Source: Egibacteraceae bacterium
GTDB lineage: Bacteria; Actinomycetota; Nitriliruptoria; Euzebyales; Egibacteraceae
Assembly (NCBI GenBank): GCA_035540635.1
Contig: DATLGH010000047.1
Location: 1 to 43,557, forward strand
Reading direction: 5' to 3'
Length of the DNA: 43,557 bases
The notes under the pieces were generated by a model. It made no database searches. It had not been told where the DNA came from and saw nothing but the letters and a program-made list of their open reading frames with translations. The number at the start of each line of letters is the position of its first letter. The stretch's first letter is position 1. This document shows, one piece after another, positions 9,985-18,472 of this stretch. A program made the position numbers and the translations under genes.

Positions 9985-11898
9985 ATGACCGGCCCGCGGT
10001 ATGCGCGGGTGATCGTCGACGTCGCCCCGGCGCACCTCGACCGGCCCTTCGACTACCGGATCCCCGACGGCATGCGTGTCGTCCCGGGCCGGCGCGTCCG
10101 CGTCACGTTCGCTGGGCGGCGCCGCGCCGGCTGGGTCCTCGACGTCGTCGACCGGACCGAGGCCGACAACGTCCGCGAGCTCGACGCGGTGGTCGGCGAG
10201 GTCACCTGGTTCGACGCCGACGACCTCCGGCTCTACCGGTGGGTCGCCGACCGTTATGCCGGCACGCTCGCCGACGTGCTCCGTCATGCGCTGCCGGCCC
10301 GCGTCGCCGCCGTCGAGGCGGAGGCGCTGCGCTGGCCGGAGGCGCAGCCCGCGCCCGCGGCGGCGCGGCCACCGTGCCCCGGACCGGCCTGGCGCGTCTA
10401 CGGCGCGTCGGCCCTGCTCCGGGCGGCGAGCGCGGCGCTGCCCCGCCGCGACCCCTCCGCGTTCGCATGGCGCGTGCTGCCCGGTGACGACCGCGCCGCG
10501 ATGGCCGCTGACCTCGTCGCCCGCTGCCTCGCCGCCGGGCGGGCGGCGGTCGTCCTCGGCCCCGACCCCTCCAGCCCGCTGCCGAGCGCGGCGCTGGAGG
10601 TGGCGGCGGAGGCCGGCGCGGACTGGCGCGGCGGCGACGAGCGGAGCCGCTTCCGCGCCTTCCTGCGAGCCCGCAGCGGCCACGCGCGCGTGGCGGTCGG
10701 GGAGCGCTCGGCGGTCTTCGCCCCTGTCCGGGACCTCGGCCTCGTCATCGTGGACGACGAGGCCAACCCCGCCTACAAGGAGCGGCGCAGCCCCCGCCAC
10801 CACGCCCGCGAGGTCGCCCTGGCCCGCGCGCGCCTGGCCGGCGCGACCTGTGTGCTGCTCACCGACCTGGCGAGCGCCCCGCTCGTGCGCCTCCTCGAGG
10901 CCCGTCATGTCACCCTCCTCACCGCCGACCGGGGCACCGAGCGTGCGCGCGCGCCCCGCGTCGACGTCGTCGACCTCGCCGACCCGCGACCGGGCTCCCG
11001 GCGTGCCCGCTTCTCCGCGCGTGCGGCGCGCGCCCTCACCGACACGGTCCGCAGCGGCGGCGCGGCCGTCGTGCTGGCGGCCCGCGGGGGGCAGGGGGCG
11101 GCCCTGGCCTGCCGCGGCTGCCGCCGCCGGCTCGGCTGCCCCGTCTGCGAGAGCGCCCTGCGGGTGGCCCGCGGCGAGGAGTCCGCCGGCTCCTGGGAGT
11201 GCGCGACGTGCGGCTGGGCGGGCCCCGCCTTCCCGTGCCCCGACTGCGGTGACCGCCGCAGCGCGCCGCTGGCGGCGGGCGCCGGGCGCTTCGCCGCGGA
11301 GCTCGCCCGCAGTCACCCCGACGCCGAGGTGGTGCGCATGGAGGGGTTCGACGCGCCGGGGCCCCGCACCCGCCCGGCGATCGCGGTGATGACCCGGGGC
11401 AGCGTCGTCGCGCACCCCGCCTGGCTCGCCGGCCTGGCGGCCGACGTGGTCGTGCTGCCCGACGCCGACGCGATGGTGAACCGGGCGAGCCTCGACGCGG
11501 GTGAGGACGCCCTGCGGCTGTGGCTCGCAGTCGGGCGGTGGACGCGGCGCATCGTCGTGCAGACCCGCGAGCCCACGCATCCCGCGGTGCAGGGGCTCGT
11601 GCGGTGGGACCCCGAGGGCTACTGGGTGGGCGAGTCCGAGCGCCGCCGGGCGCTGCGCTACCCACCGCACACCTCACTCGTGCGCGTCACCGCTGCGGGC
11701 GACGCTCCGGCGGTCGCCGAGGAGCTGCGGACGGGCCTGCCGGACGGGGCGGAGGTGCTCGGCCCGGACCTCCAGGGCGTCCTGCTCGTGAAGACCCCGT
11801 CGCTGCGTGGCACGCTTGACGCTTTGAAGCCGCTCCGCCACGCCTGGGCTAAGGCGGGGCGACGGGTCCGCATCGACGTCGACCCCGTGAGCACCTGA
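9985..11898 (+). CDS. priA: Primosomal protein N' (PriA), helicase-motif-less actinobacterial form
   Basis: Replication-restart protein of 637 residues. The N-terminal 3'-DNA-binding domain (ARVIVDVAPAHLDRPFDYRIP onward) is clear. The zinc-binding region has eight cysteines in four pairs: C-x2-C, C-x2-C, C-x2-C, C-x2-C (CRGC, CPVC, CATC, CPDC). The superfamily-2 ATPase motifs are missing: no GxTGSGKT Walker A is found, and the DEEH box position reads VDDEANPAYKERR. This matches the known actinobacterial PriA variant, thought to lack helicase activity while keeping the DNA-fork-binding scaffold. It starts 8 nt after metK and is followed by def and fmt, as in most actinobacteria. Confidence 0.93.
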   Translation: MTGPRYARVIVDVAPAHLDRPFDYRIPDGMRVVPGRRVRVTFAGRRRAGWVLDVVDRTEADNVRELDAVVGEVTWFDADDLRLYRWVADRYAGTLADVLRHALPARVAAVEAEALRWPEAQPAPAAARPPCPGPAWRVYGASALLRAASAALPRRDPSAFAWRVLPGDDRAAMAADLVARCLAAGRAAVVLGPDPSSPLPSAALEVAAEAGADWRGGDERSRFRAFLRARSGHARVAVGERSAVFAPVRDLGLVIVDDEANPAYKERRSPRHHAREVALARARLAGATCVLLTDLASAPLVRLLEARHVTLLTADRGTERARAPRVDVVDLADPRPGSRRARFSARAARALTDTVRSGGAAVVLAARGGQGAALACRGCRRRLGCPVCESALRVARGEESAGSWECATCGWAGPAFPCPDCGDRRSAPLAAGAGRFAAELARSHPDAEVVRMEGFDAPGPRTRPAIAVMTRGSVVAHPAWLAGLAADVVVLPDADAMVNRASLDAGEDALRLWLAVGRWTRRIVVQTREPTHPAVQGLVRWDPEGYWVGESERRRALRYPPHTSLVRVTAAGDAPAVAEELRTGLPDGAEVLGPDLQGVLLVKTPSLRGTLDALKPLRHAWAKAGRRVRIDVDPVST

Positions 11899-11916
11899 GG
11901 AGAGGGAAAGCCACCC

Positions 11917-12471
11917 ATGGCCGTTCTGCCGATCCGCATCTTCGGTGACCCGATCCTCCGCGAGCGCGCCGCGGAGGTGACCCGGTTCGACGAGGCGCTC
12001 GCGCGGTTGGCCGACGACATGCTCGACACGCTGCGTGCCGCCGCCGGAGCGGCGATAGCGGGCAACCAGGTCGGGGTGCTGAAGCGGCTGTTCGCCTTCG
12101 AGCTGCACCACGAGGAGTCCGCGGTCGACCGGGGCGTCTACGTCAACCCGGAGGTCCTCGAGACCTCCGAGGAGGTCCAGGAGGGCGAGGAGGGCTGCCT
12201 GTCCTTCCCCGGGCTGTTCTACCCCACCAAGCGCCCGCTGTGGGCGCGGATCACGGCCCGTGACGTCCACGGCGAGGCGCTCGAACGAACAGGTGAGGGC
12301 ATCGTCGCGCGCATGTTCCTCCACGAGATCGACCACCTCAACGGCATCCTCTTCATCGACCATCTCGCCCGCCACGACCGCAAGGACGCGATGCGCCGCA
12401 TACGTTCGGGCGAGCTCGACGACCCCGGTGCGGCTGCCCGTGCGGCGGCCTCTGACCGGCCGGCGGTCTAG
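11917..12471 (+). CDS. def: Peptide deformylase
   Basis: Removes the N-formyl group from nascent proteins; a metal-dependent hydrolase of 184 residues. Motif 2 is EGCLSFPG (metal ligand Cys94) and motif 3 is LHEIDHLNG (His136, Glu137, His140), both intact. Motif 1, usually G-x-G-L-A-A-x-Q, here reads G-A-A-I-A-G-N-Q (residues 44-51): the glutamine is kept but the second glycine is alanine. The C-terminal ~25 residues are an Ala/Arg-rich tail. The start at 11917 has GAGGAGAGGGAAAG upstream. fmt follows, pairing the enzymes that add and remove the formyl group. Confidence 0.95.
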   Translation: MAVLPIRIFGDPILRERAAEVTRFDEALARLADDMLDTLRAAAGAAIAGNQVGVLKRLFAFELHHEESAVDRGVYVNPEVLETSEEVQEGEEGCLSFPGLFYPTKRPLWARITARDVHGEALERTGEGIVARMFLHEIDHLNGILFIDHLARHDRKDAMRRIRSGELDDPGAAARAAASDRPAV

Positions 12472-12511
12472 GCGTGGACCGACCACGCCTCGGCTCGTGA
12501 GCGGCGGGCCG

Positions 12512-13426
12512 GTGCGGATAGCCTTCTTCGGCACCCCGGCGCCCGCCGTGCCCGCGCTCACGGCGTTCGTCGACGACCCCGCCGTCGAGGTCGCCGCCGT
12601 GGTGACCAACCCCGACCGCCCCGCCGGCCGCGGCTACAAGCTCACACCCTCACCGGTGAAGACCGCCGCCCAGGATGCCGGCATCCCCGTGTGGCAGCCG
12701 GTCAAGGCGCGTGAGGTGCGCGACGACCTTCGGCGGCTCGACGTCGACGCCTGTGCCGTCGTTGCCTACGGCGCGCTGCTGCCCGAGGACGTGCTCGCCG
12801 CCGGAGGGGCGGGCTTCGTCAACCTCCACTTCTCGCTGCTGCCCGCGTGGAGGGGCGCGGCGCCCGTCGCCCACGCGATCCTGCACGGCGACACGGAGAC
12901 GGGGGTGACCTGCTTCGTGCTCGAGGCGGGCATGGACACCGGGCCGGTCCTGCTCGCCGAACGCACGGCGATCCACGAGGGGGAGACCGCCGGTGAGCTG
13001 ACCGCACGACTGGCGCGCATCGGCGCGCCCCTGCTCGTCGCCGCGGTGCGCGGGCTCGTCGACAGGTCGATCGACCCGATGCCGCAGGACCACGACCGGG
13101 CGACGTACGCGCCGAAGATCAACCCCGACGACGCCCGGCTGGACTGGCGGGGGGACGCCGTCGCGCTCCACAACGCCGTCCGGGCGTTCAACCCCGTCCC
13201 CGGGGCGCACACCACCTTCGCCGGCGAGCGCCTGAAGGTGCACCGTGCGATCCCCGTGGAGGGCTCCGGCGACCCAGGGGTCGTCACCGTGACCGGCGAG
13301 GGGCCGGTCGTGGCCTGTGCGTCGGGCGCGCTGCGCCTTGACGAGGTGCAGCCGGCGGGCAGGCCGCGGATGAGCGGGGCGGACTTCGCCAACGGCTACC
13401 GTCCGGGCGGGCAGCGACTTGGCTGA
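12512..13426 (+). CDS. fmt: Methionyl-tRNA formyltransferase
   Basis: Formylates initiator Met-tRNA with 10-formyl-tetrahydrofolate. It has 304 residues from GTG 12512, giving the standard opening MRIAFFGTP. Catalytic landmarks are VNLHFSLLPAWRGAAPV (the NxH and SLLP motifs) and the downstream TGVTCFVLEAGMDTGPVL; a C-terminal OB-fold follows near residue 205. An in-frame GTG at 12497 would add five residues (MSGGP); neither start has a strong ribosome binding site. Its stop overlaps the start of rsmB. Confidence 0.95.
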   Translation: MRIAFFGTPAPAVPALTAFVDDPAVEVAAVVTNPDRPAGRGYKLTPSPVKTAAQDAGIPVWQPVKAREVRDDLRRLDVDACAVVAYGALLPEDVLAAGGAGFVNLHFSLLPAWRGAAPVAHAILHGDTETGVTCFVLEAGMDTGPVLLAERTAIHEGETAGELTARLARIGAPLLVAAVRGLVDRSIDPMPQDHDRATYAPKINPDDARLDWRGDAVALHNAVRAFNPVPGAHTTFAGERLKVHRAIPVEGSGDPGVVTVTGEGPVVACASGALRLDEVQPAGRPRMSGADFANGYRPGGQRLG

Positions 13427-14801
13427 CGCCACGCCGGCCCCCGACACGCCGGACGCGGCCGGGGGCGGGATCGGGCTCGCCTCGCGGCGGGCGGCGTGGC
13501 GGGCGGTGCGCCGGGTTCACGCCGAGGGGGCCTGGTCGCCGCCGGCGGTCGCCGCGGCGCTGCGCAGCGGCCGGCTCGGTGACCGCGACCGCGCCTTCGC
13601 CGCGAACCTCGCCTACTCGACCCTGCGCTGGGAGGGCACGCTCGACTGGGCGCTCTCCCACGTCGTGCGCCGGCCGCTCGCCGACATCGAGCCCGAGGTG
13701 CTCGACGTGCTGCGTGTCGGCGCCTGGCAGCTGCTGCAAGGCAACGTCCCCGACCGGGCGGCGGTCGGCACGTCGGTGGAGCTGGCCCGTGCCGAGGTCG
13801 GCGCGCGGGCGACCGGGTTCGTCAACGGGGTGCTGCGAGCCCTGGCACGCAAGGCCCCGGCGCTGCCATGGCCCGCGGGCGACGAGGGGCTCGCCCTGCG
13901 ACTGGCCTATCCCGCGTGGGCCGTCGCCGAGGCACGCCGGCGCTTCGGCAGCCGTGCCGAGGCGGTGCTCGAAGCGGGCAACGCCGCGCCCGGCCTTACG
14001 CTGCGCGCGGTCGGCGACCGCGACGCGCTCGTCGCCGAGCTGCGAGCGGCCGGGTACGACGCGCAGCCCGGCGGGCGCGCGCCGGAAGCGGTGCGGGTGC
14101 CCGGCGCGGACCCGGGCGCCGTCGCCGCCGTCGCCGAGGGCCGTGCGACCCCCCAGGACGAGGCCTCGATGCTCGTCGTTCGCGCGCTCGTCGAGACCGT
14201 CCTCGACGCGGGCGAGCGGGTACCTGCCGACTGGACGGTGCTCGACGCGTGCGCCGCCCCCGGAGGCAAGAGCACCCACCTCGCGCAGCTCGGCGCGCAC
14301 GTCATCGCGACCGACCTGCGGCCCACCCGGGCGGCGCTCGTCGCGAAGGCGGCGCGGCACCTCGCCCTCGCCGAGCGGGTCCGGGTCGCCGTGGCGGACG
14401 CCGCCGTCCCCCCGTGGCGGCCCGGGTCGTTCGAGGCGGTGCTCGTCGACGCGCCGTGCACCGGCCTCGGCGTCGTGCGGCGGCGCCCGGAGCTGCGCTG
14501 GCGGCGGGCTCCCGGAGACCCGCGGCGGCTCGGGGAGCTCCAGCTGCGGCTGCTCGAGTCCGCGTCGACGCTCGTGGGGCCCGGCGGGCGCCTCGTCTAC
14601 AGCGCCTGCACGTGGCCGGCGGCCGAGACCGTCGAGGTCACCACCGCGTTCCTCGCCGCCCACGGCGACCGGTTCGCGCCCGCGGACCTGTCCGCCGTGC
14701 TCGGCGCCCCGGCCCAGGCCGGCGACCCCGGGGTGCAGCTCACCCCCGACGCCGACGGCGTCGACGGCATGTACGTCGCGGCCTTCACCCGCCGGTCCTG
14801 A
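13419..14801 (+). CDS. rsmB: 16S rRNA (cytosine-5)-methyltransferase RsmB
   Basis: SAM-dependent enzyme making m5C967 in 16S rRNA (E. coli numbering). It has 460 residues. The N-terminal NusB-like RNA-binding domain spans roughly residues 20-150. The Rossmann methyltransferase domain has the SAM motif LDACAAPGGKSTHLA (275-289), the catalytic motif IV DAPCTGLG (Cys347) and motif VI YSACTW (Cys397), the two cysteines of the RsmB/Nop2 family. The start is TTG at 13419, overlapping the last bases of fmt; no other start fits before the conserved region. It ends the long mihF-to-rsmB gene train; the riboflavin operon follows after 264 nt. Confidence 0.92.
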   Translation: MADATPAPDTPDAAGGGIGLASRRAAWRAVRRVHAEGAWSPPAVAAALRSGRLGDRDRAFAANLAYSTLRWEGTLDWALSHVVRRPLADIEPEVLDVLRVGAWQLLQGNVPDRAAVGTSVELARAEVGARATGFVNGVLRALARKAPALPWPAGDEGLALRLAYPAWAVAEARRRFGSRAEAVLEAGNAAPGLTLRAVGDRDALVAELRAAGYDAQPGGRAPEAVRVPGADPGAVAAVAEGRATPQDEASMLVVRALVETVLDAGERVPADWTVLDACAAPGGKSTHLAQLGAHVIATDLRPTRAALVAKAARHLALAERVRVAVADAAVPPWRPGSFEAVLVDAPCTGLGVVRRRPELRWRRAPGDPRRLGELQLRLLESASTLVGPGGRLVYSACTWPAAETVEVTTAFLAAHGDRFAPADLSAVLGAPAQAGDPGVQLTPDADGVDGMYVAAFTRRS

Positions 14802-14840
14802 CGCCCGGGGCCGCCACGCGGTGGGCGGCGGCTGCGCTGG

Positions 14841-14846
14841 TAGGCT
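14841..14846 (+). promoter_or_regulatory. -10 element of the riboflavin operon
   Basis: TAGGCT lies 7 nt upstream of the first conserved base of the FMN riboswitch, which is where the transcript would be expected to start. No clear -35 hexamer is visible in the GC-rich sequence upstream. Confidence 0.5.
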
Positions 14847-14852
14847 GGCACC

Positions 14853-14968
14853 GGCGCTTTCGGGGCAGGGTGCAATCCCCGACCGGCGGTAGAGCCCGCG
14901 AGCCCCCCGGGGCAGATCCGGTGTGATTCCGGAGCCGACGGTGACAGTCCGGATGGAAGAAGGCGCGC
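14853..14968 (+). promoter_or_regulatory. FMN riboswitch (RFN element)
   Basis: The conserved RFN core is recognisable. GGCGC then TTTCGGGGCAGGGTGCAAT opens the element, CCCCGACCGGCGGT follows (14877-14890), then the variable arm, then CCGGTGTGATTCCGG-AGCCGACGGTGACAGTCCGGATGGAAGAAGGCGC closes it. The outer P1 helix pairs GCGC near 14854 with GCGC near 14963. It binds FMN and precedes a complete riboflavin operon, so it should lower expression when FMN is plentiful. There is no T-run terminator downstream; see the separate sequestering-helix entry for the probable mechanism. Confidence 0.95.
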
Positions 14969-14996
14969 GGTCGCTCAGCCGCGAGATGACTGAACG

Positions 14997-15054
14997 GCCG
15001 GCCTCGCATGCTCCGAGCGACGCCCGGGTGACCCGACGGCACAAGCGAGGAGGC
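14997..15054 (+). promoter_or_regulatory. Predicted helix masking the ribD ribosome binding site
   Basis: CCTCGC at 15002-15007 can pair with GCGAGG at 15045-15050, and GCC at 14997-14999 with GGC at 15052-15054, covering the ribD Shine-Dalgarno GAGGAGG (15047-15053). A competing GCGAG at 14981-14985 can pair instead with CTCGC at 15003-15007 and would free it. GCGAG lies in a hairpin (CGCGG 14966-14970 with CCGCG 14979-14983) abutting the riboswitch P1 helix, linking the choice to FMN binding. The pairing was found by eye; energies were not computed. Confidence 0.5.
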
Positions 15055-15065
15055 AGGCAGGCGGC

Positions 15066-16073
15066 ATGGCCGGTGACGACGAGCGCTGGATGCGCCGGGC
15101 CCTCGCCCTGGCCGAGCGCGGGCGGGGCACCACGTCGCCTAACCCGCTCGCGGGGTGCGTGCTCGTGCGGGAGCGCACCGTTGTCGGCGAGGGGTTCCAC
15201 GCCGTCGCGGGCGGACCGCACGCCGAGGTGGAGGCGCTCGACACCGCCGGGGAGCTCGCCGCGGGGGCGACCGCCTACGTCACGCTCGAACCGTGCGACC
15301 ACCACGGGCGCACGGGCCCGTGCTCGCAGGCGCTGCTCGACGCCGGTGTGAGCCGTGTCGTCGCCGCCATCGCCGACCCGCACCCGCAGGCCGGCGGCGG
15401 CGCCGACCGGCTGCGCGCCCGGGGCGTGGACGTGGAGGTCGGCGTCTGCGCGGACGCGGCGGCCCGGCAGAACGAGGTGTTCCTCCACGGCCTCGCGCAC
15501 GCCCGGCCCTTCGTGATCCTCAAGGCGGCGATGAGCATCGACGGGCGCATCGCCGCGCCCGACGGCACCTCGCAGTGGCTCACGGGAGAGGCGGCACGCG
15601 CGCGTGCCCACGCCCTGCGCGCCGAGGTCGACGCCGTCCTCGTCGGCTCGGGCACGGTCCTCGCCGACGATCCGCTGCTCACCGTCCGCCTGCCCGGCCA
15701 CGACGGCCCCCAGCCGCTGCGGGTCGTCCTCGACCGCAGGGGCCGGGTGCCCGCGGTCGCGCGCGTTCTCGACGGCACCGCCCCGTCGCTCGTGCTCGAC
15801 ACCGATCCCGCGGGGACCTGCAAGGCGCTGTGGGACCGCGACGTACGCAGCGTCCTCGTCGAGGGGGGCGCACAGGTGGCGGCGGCCTTCCTCGACGCGG
15901 GGCTCGTCGACAAGCTCGTCGTCCACCTCGCGCCGCTGATGCTCGGTTCCCGGGCACGCCCGCTCGTCGAGTCCGGCCCTTCCACGCTCACCGAGGCCTC
16001 CCGCTGGACCCTCGCCGACGTCGATCACGCCGGCGACGACGTGATCCTGACCTACTACCCCGGCGAGGCGTAG
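15066..16073 (+). CDS. ribD: Bifunctional diaminohydroxyphosphoribosylaminopyrimidine deaminase / reductase
   Basis: Second and third steps of riboflavin synthesis. It has 335 residues. The N-terminal zinc deaminase domain has TSPNPLAGCV, the catalytic PHAEVEAL (His-Ala-Glu) and the zinc pair in LEPCDHHGRTGPCSQAL. The C-terminal reductase domain starts near residue 150 with VILKAAMSIDGRIA, and includes GSGTVLADDPLLTVR and LVEGGAQVAAAFL, the NADPH/substrate segments of the RibG reductase. Both halves look active. The ATG at 15066 has GAGGAGG 12 nt upstream, which the riboswitch probably masks. It leads the operon ribD-ribE-ribBA-ribH. Confidence 0.95.
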   Translation: MAGDDERWMRRALALAERGRGTTSPNPLAGCVLVRERTVVGEGFHAVAGGPHAEVEALDTAGELAAGATAYVTLEPCDHHGRTGPCSQALLDAGVSRVVAAIADPHPQAGGGADRLRARGVDVEVGVCADAAARQNEVFLHGLAHARPFVILKAAMSIDGRIAAPDGTSQWLTGEAARARAHALRAEVDAVLVGSGTVLADDPLLTVRLPGHDGPQPLRVVLDRRGRVPAVARVLDGTAPSLVLDTDPAGTCKALWDRDVRSVLVEGGAQVAAAFLDAGLVDKLVVHLAPLMLGSRARPLVESGPSTLTEASRWTLADVDHAGDDVILTYYPGEA

Positions 16074-16077
16074 CGCG

Positions 16078-16710
16078 ATGTTCACCGGCATCGTCGAGGA
16101 GCTCGGCACGGTCCGCGCCGTAGGTGCGGGTCGGTTGGCGATCGCTTGCCGCGACGTGCTCGAGGGGCTGCGTACCGGCGACTCGGTGAGCGTGAACGGC
16201 GTCTGCCTCACCGCCACGCGGGTGGACCGCGACGGCTTCTCCGCCGACGTCATGGGCGAGACGCGGACGCGCAGCGCCCTCGGCGACCTCGACGCCGGCG
16301 CACCCGTCAACCTCGAGCGGGCGCTCGCGGCCGGCGCCCGTCTCGGCGGCCACCTCGTGCAGGGCCACGTCGACGCGGTCGCGGAGGTGCTCGCCGTCGA
16401 GGAGCGCGACGGCGACCCCGGGGCCAGCCCGTGGACGCTCATGCGGATCGGCCTGCCGCCCGCCGTCGCGCCCTACGTCGTCGAGAAGGGCTCGATCACC
16501 GTGGACGGCGCGTCGCTCACGGTCACGGCGCTGCAGGAGCGCTCCTTCGCCGTCGGCCTCATACCGCACACGCTTGCGGTGACGGTCCTCGGCCGGCGGC
16601 TGCCGGGCGACCGGGTGAACCTCGAGGCCGACGTCGTCGCGAAGTACGTCGAGCGCCTGCTCCAGGCCGGCATGGCAACCCCCTATGCGCAACGCGCCGA
16701 AGGCTCGTAG
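16078..16710 (+). CDS. ribE: Riboflavin synthase alpha chain
   Basis: Dismutates two 6,7-dimethyl-8-ribityllumazines to riboflavin. It has 210 residues in two internally repeated lumazine-binding barrels. The first opens [12 protein letters not shown] with [11 protein letters not shown]; the second contains [15 protein letters not shown] and [13 protein letters not shown]. The N-terminal MFTGI is diagnostic. It starts 4 nt after the ribD stop. Symbol use varies: ribE here means the synthase (ribC in some genomes). Confidence 0.95.
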   Translation: MFTGIVEELGTVRAVGAGRLAIACRDVLEGLRTGDSVSVNGVCLTATRVDRDGFSADVMGETRTRSALGDLDAGAPVNLERALAAGARLGGHLVQGHVDAVAEVLAVEERDGDPGASPWTLMRIGLPPAVAPYVVEKGSITVDGASLTVTALQERSFAVGLIPHTLAVTVLGRRLPGDRVNLEADVVAKYVERLLQAGMATPYAQRAEGS

Positions 16711-16733
16711 CCCATCCCGGAGGGATCTCGGAG

Positions 16734-17963
16734 ATGTTCGCCCCCATCGAGGACGCCGTCGCCGCGGTCGCGCGCGGTGAGATGGTCGTGGTCGTCGACG
16801 ACGCCGACCGCGAGAACGAGGGCGACCTCGTCATGTCCGCCGACGCGGTCACCGCCGCCGACATCGCCTTCTTCGTCCGGCACACCTCAGGGGTCATCTG
16901 CCTCGCGATGACCGGCGAGCGCCTCGACGAGCTCGAGATCCCGCTCATGGTGCGCACGAACACCGACAAGAAGGGGACCGCGTTCACCGTGTCGGTCGAC
17001 GCGCGGCAGGGGACGTCGACGGGCATCTCGGCCGCGGACCGGGCGGCGACCATCCGCGCGCTCGTCGATCCGGCGACGCGCCCCGACGACCTGGCGCGGC
17101 CCGGGCACATCTTCCCCCTGCGCTACCAGCCGGGCGGGGTTTTGAGGCGGGCGGGGCACACCGAGGCGGCGGTGGACCTCGCGCGCCTCGCCGGGCACAG
17201 CCCCGCCGGGGTGCTGTGCGAGGTGGTCAACGACGACGGGACGATGGCGAGGCTGCCGGACCTCCGGCGGTTCGCCGATCGTCACGGCCTGCTGGTCGTG
17301 TCGATCGCCGACCTCATCGCCCACCGCAGGCGGCACGAGCAGCTCGTGCACCGGGTGGTGGAGGCGGCGATCCCGACGCCGTTCGGGCCGTTCACCGCGG
17401 TCGGCTACGAGTCGGAGATGGACGGCTACCAGCACGTCGCACTGCTGCGCGGCGAGCCGCAGGGCAAGGGGAACGTGCTTGTCCGGATGCACTCGGAGTG
17501 CCTCACCGGCGACGTCTTCGGCAGCCTGCGGTGCGACTGCGGGACGCAGCTGCGCGACGCGATGCGCAAGATCGCCGAGGAGGGTGAGGGCGTCGTCGTC
17601 TACATCCGCGGCCACGAGGGCCGGGGGATCGGCATCATGCACAAGCTGCACGCCTACAAGCTGCAGGACGGCGGTGCCGATACCGTGGAGGCGAACATCG
17701 AGCTCGGTTTCCCCGCCGACTCGCGGGACTACGGGACGGGGGCGCAGATCCTGGTAGACCTCGGGCTGTCGACGCTGCGGTTGCTGTCGAACAACCCGGC
17801 CAAGCGCGCCGGGCTGGAGGGCTACGGGTTGCGCATCGTCGAGCGGGTGCCGCTCGAGACGACGCCGACCGACGAGAACCTGCGGTACCTGCAGACGAAG
17901 CGCGACAAGCTCGGCCATGAGCTCGCAGCGCTCGAGGCCACGATCGAGCAGGTGGGGGAATGA
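16734..17963 (+). CDS. ribBA: Bifunctional 3,4-dihydroxy-2-butanone-4-phosphate synthase / GTP cyclohydrolase II
   Basis: Supplies both precursors of lumazine. It has 409 residues from ATG 16734, with GGAGGG nine bases upstream. The N-terminal DHBP synthase domain (to about residue 200) keeps the acidic loop [36 protein letters not shown] and [11 protein letters not shown], so it looks functional. The C-terminal cyclohydrolase II domain has the zinc site [17 protein letters not shown] (Cys-x10-Cys-x-Cys) and RGHEGRGIG. The open frame extends upstream to 16146 only as an out-of-frame reading of ribE. Confidence 0.95.
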   Translation: MFAPIEDAVAAVARGEMVVVVDDADRENEGDLVMSADAVTAADIAFFVRHTSGVICLAMTGERLDELEIPLMVRTNTDKKGTAFTVSVDARQGTSTGISAADRAATIRALVDPATRPDDLARPGHIFPLRYQPGGVLRRAGHTEAAVDLARLAGHSPAGVLCEVVNDDGTMARLPDLRRFADRHGLLVVSIADLIAHRRRHEQLVHRVVEAAIPTPFGPFTAVGYESEMDGYQHVALLRGEPQGKGNVLVRMHSECLTGDVFGSLRCDCGTQLRDAMRKIAEEGEGVVVYIRGHEGRGIGIMHKLHAYKLQDGGADTVEANIELGFPADSRDYGTGAQILVDLGLSTLRLLSNNPAKRAGLEGYGLRIVERVPLETTPTDENLRYLQTKRDKLGHELAALEATIEQVGE

Positions 17964-17994
17964 CCAACGGCCACGGTGGTGTGGAGGGAGACCG

Positions 17995-18456
17995 ATGAAG
18001 GTGCACGAGGGATCGCTGGACGCGTCCGGACTGCGCATCGGGCTCGTGGCCGCGCGTTTCAACGAGACGGTGGTCCGCCGGCTCGTCGACGGGGCGGTGG
18101 ACTGCCTGCGCCGCCACGGCGCGTCGGAGGACGACATCGAGCTCGCCTGGACGCCGGGGGCCTACGAGCTGCCGGCCGTGGTCCGGCGGATGGCCGGGAC
18201 GGGCCGGTTCGATGCCCTCGTGGCCCTCGGCTGTGTGATCCGCGGCCGGACGCCGCACTTCGACTACGTCGCCGGCGAGGCCGCCCTGGTCGGCCGGGTG
18301 GCCGCGGAGACCGGCGTTCCGGTCACCTTCGGGGTTCTCACCACCGAGGACTCCGACCAGGCGGCCGAGCGGTCCGGGGGCAAGCTCGGCAACAAGGGCT
18401 GGGACGCCGCCCAGGCCGCCATCGAGACCGCTCGCCTGCTCGCGGACCTGAAGTAG
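17995..18456 (+). CDS. ribH: 6,7-dimethyl-8-ribityllumazine synthase
   Basis: Condenses the pyrimidine and butanone precursors to lumazine; forms an icosahedral or pentameric shell in relatives. It has 153 residues from ATG 17995, with GGAGGGAG upstream. Family landmarks are the substrate-binding phenylalanine in AARFNETV, WTPGAYELP, ALGCVIRGRTPHFDYV (the catalytic histidine lies in this stretch) and FGVLTTEDSDQA. It closes the operon; the prepilin peptidase gene starts 16 nt later. Confidence 0.95.
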   Translation: MKVHEGSLDASGLRIGLVAARFNETVVRRLVDGAVDCLRRHGASEDDIELAWTPGAYELPAVVRRMAGTGRFDALVALGCVIRGRTPHFDYVAGEAALVGRVAAETGVPVTFGVLTTEDSDQAAERSGGKLGNKGWDAAQAAIETARLLADLK

Positions 18457-18472
18457 GCGGGGACGCGCGGCC

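Noticed and set aside
9895-11670. A 591-codon open frame on the minus strand opposite priA
   Set aside because: Shadow of priA; Arg/Gly/Ala-rich with no motif.
13284-16442. A 1,052-codon open frame on the minus strand across rsmB, the riboswitch and ribD
   Set aside because: It lies opposite three well-identified features; its translation is Arg/Pro/Gly-rich low complexity with no motifs. Long antisense frames are expected in very GC-rich coding DNA.
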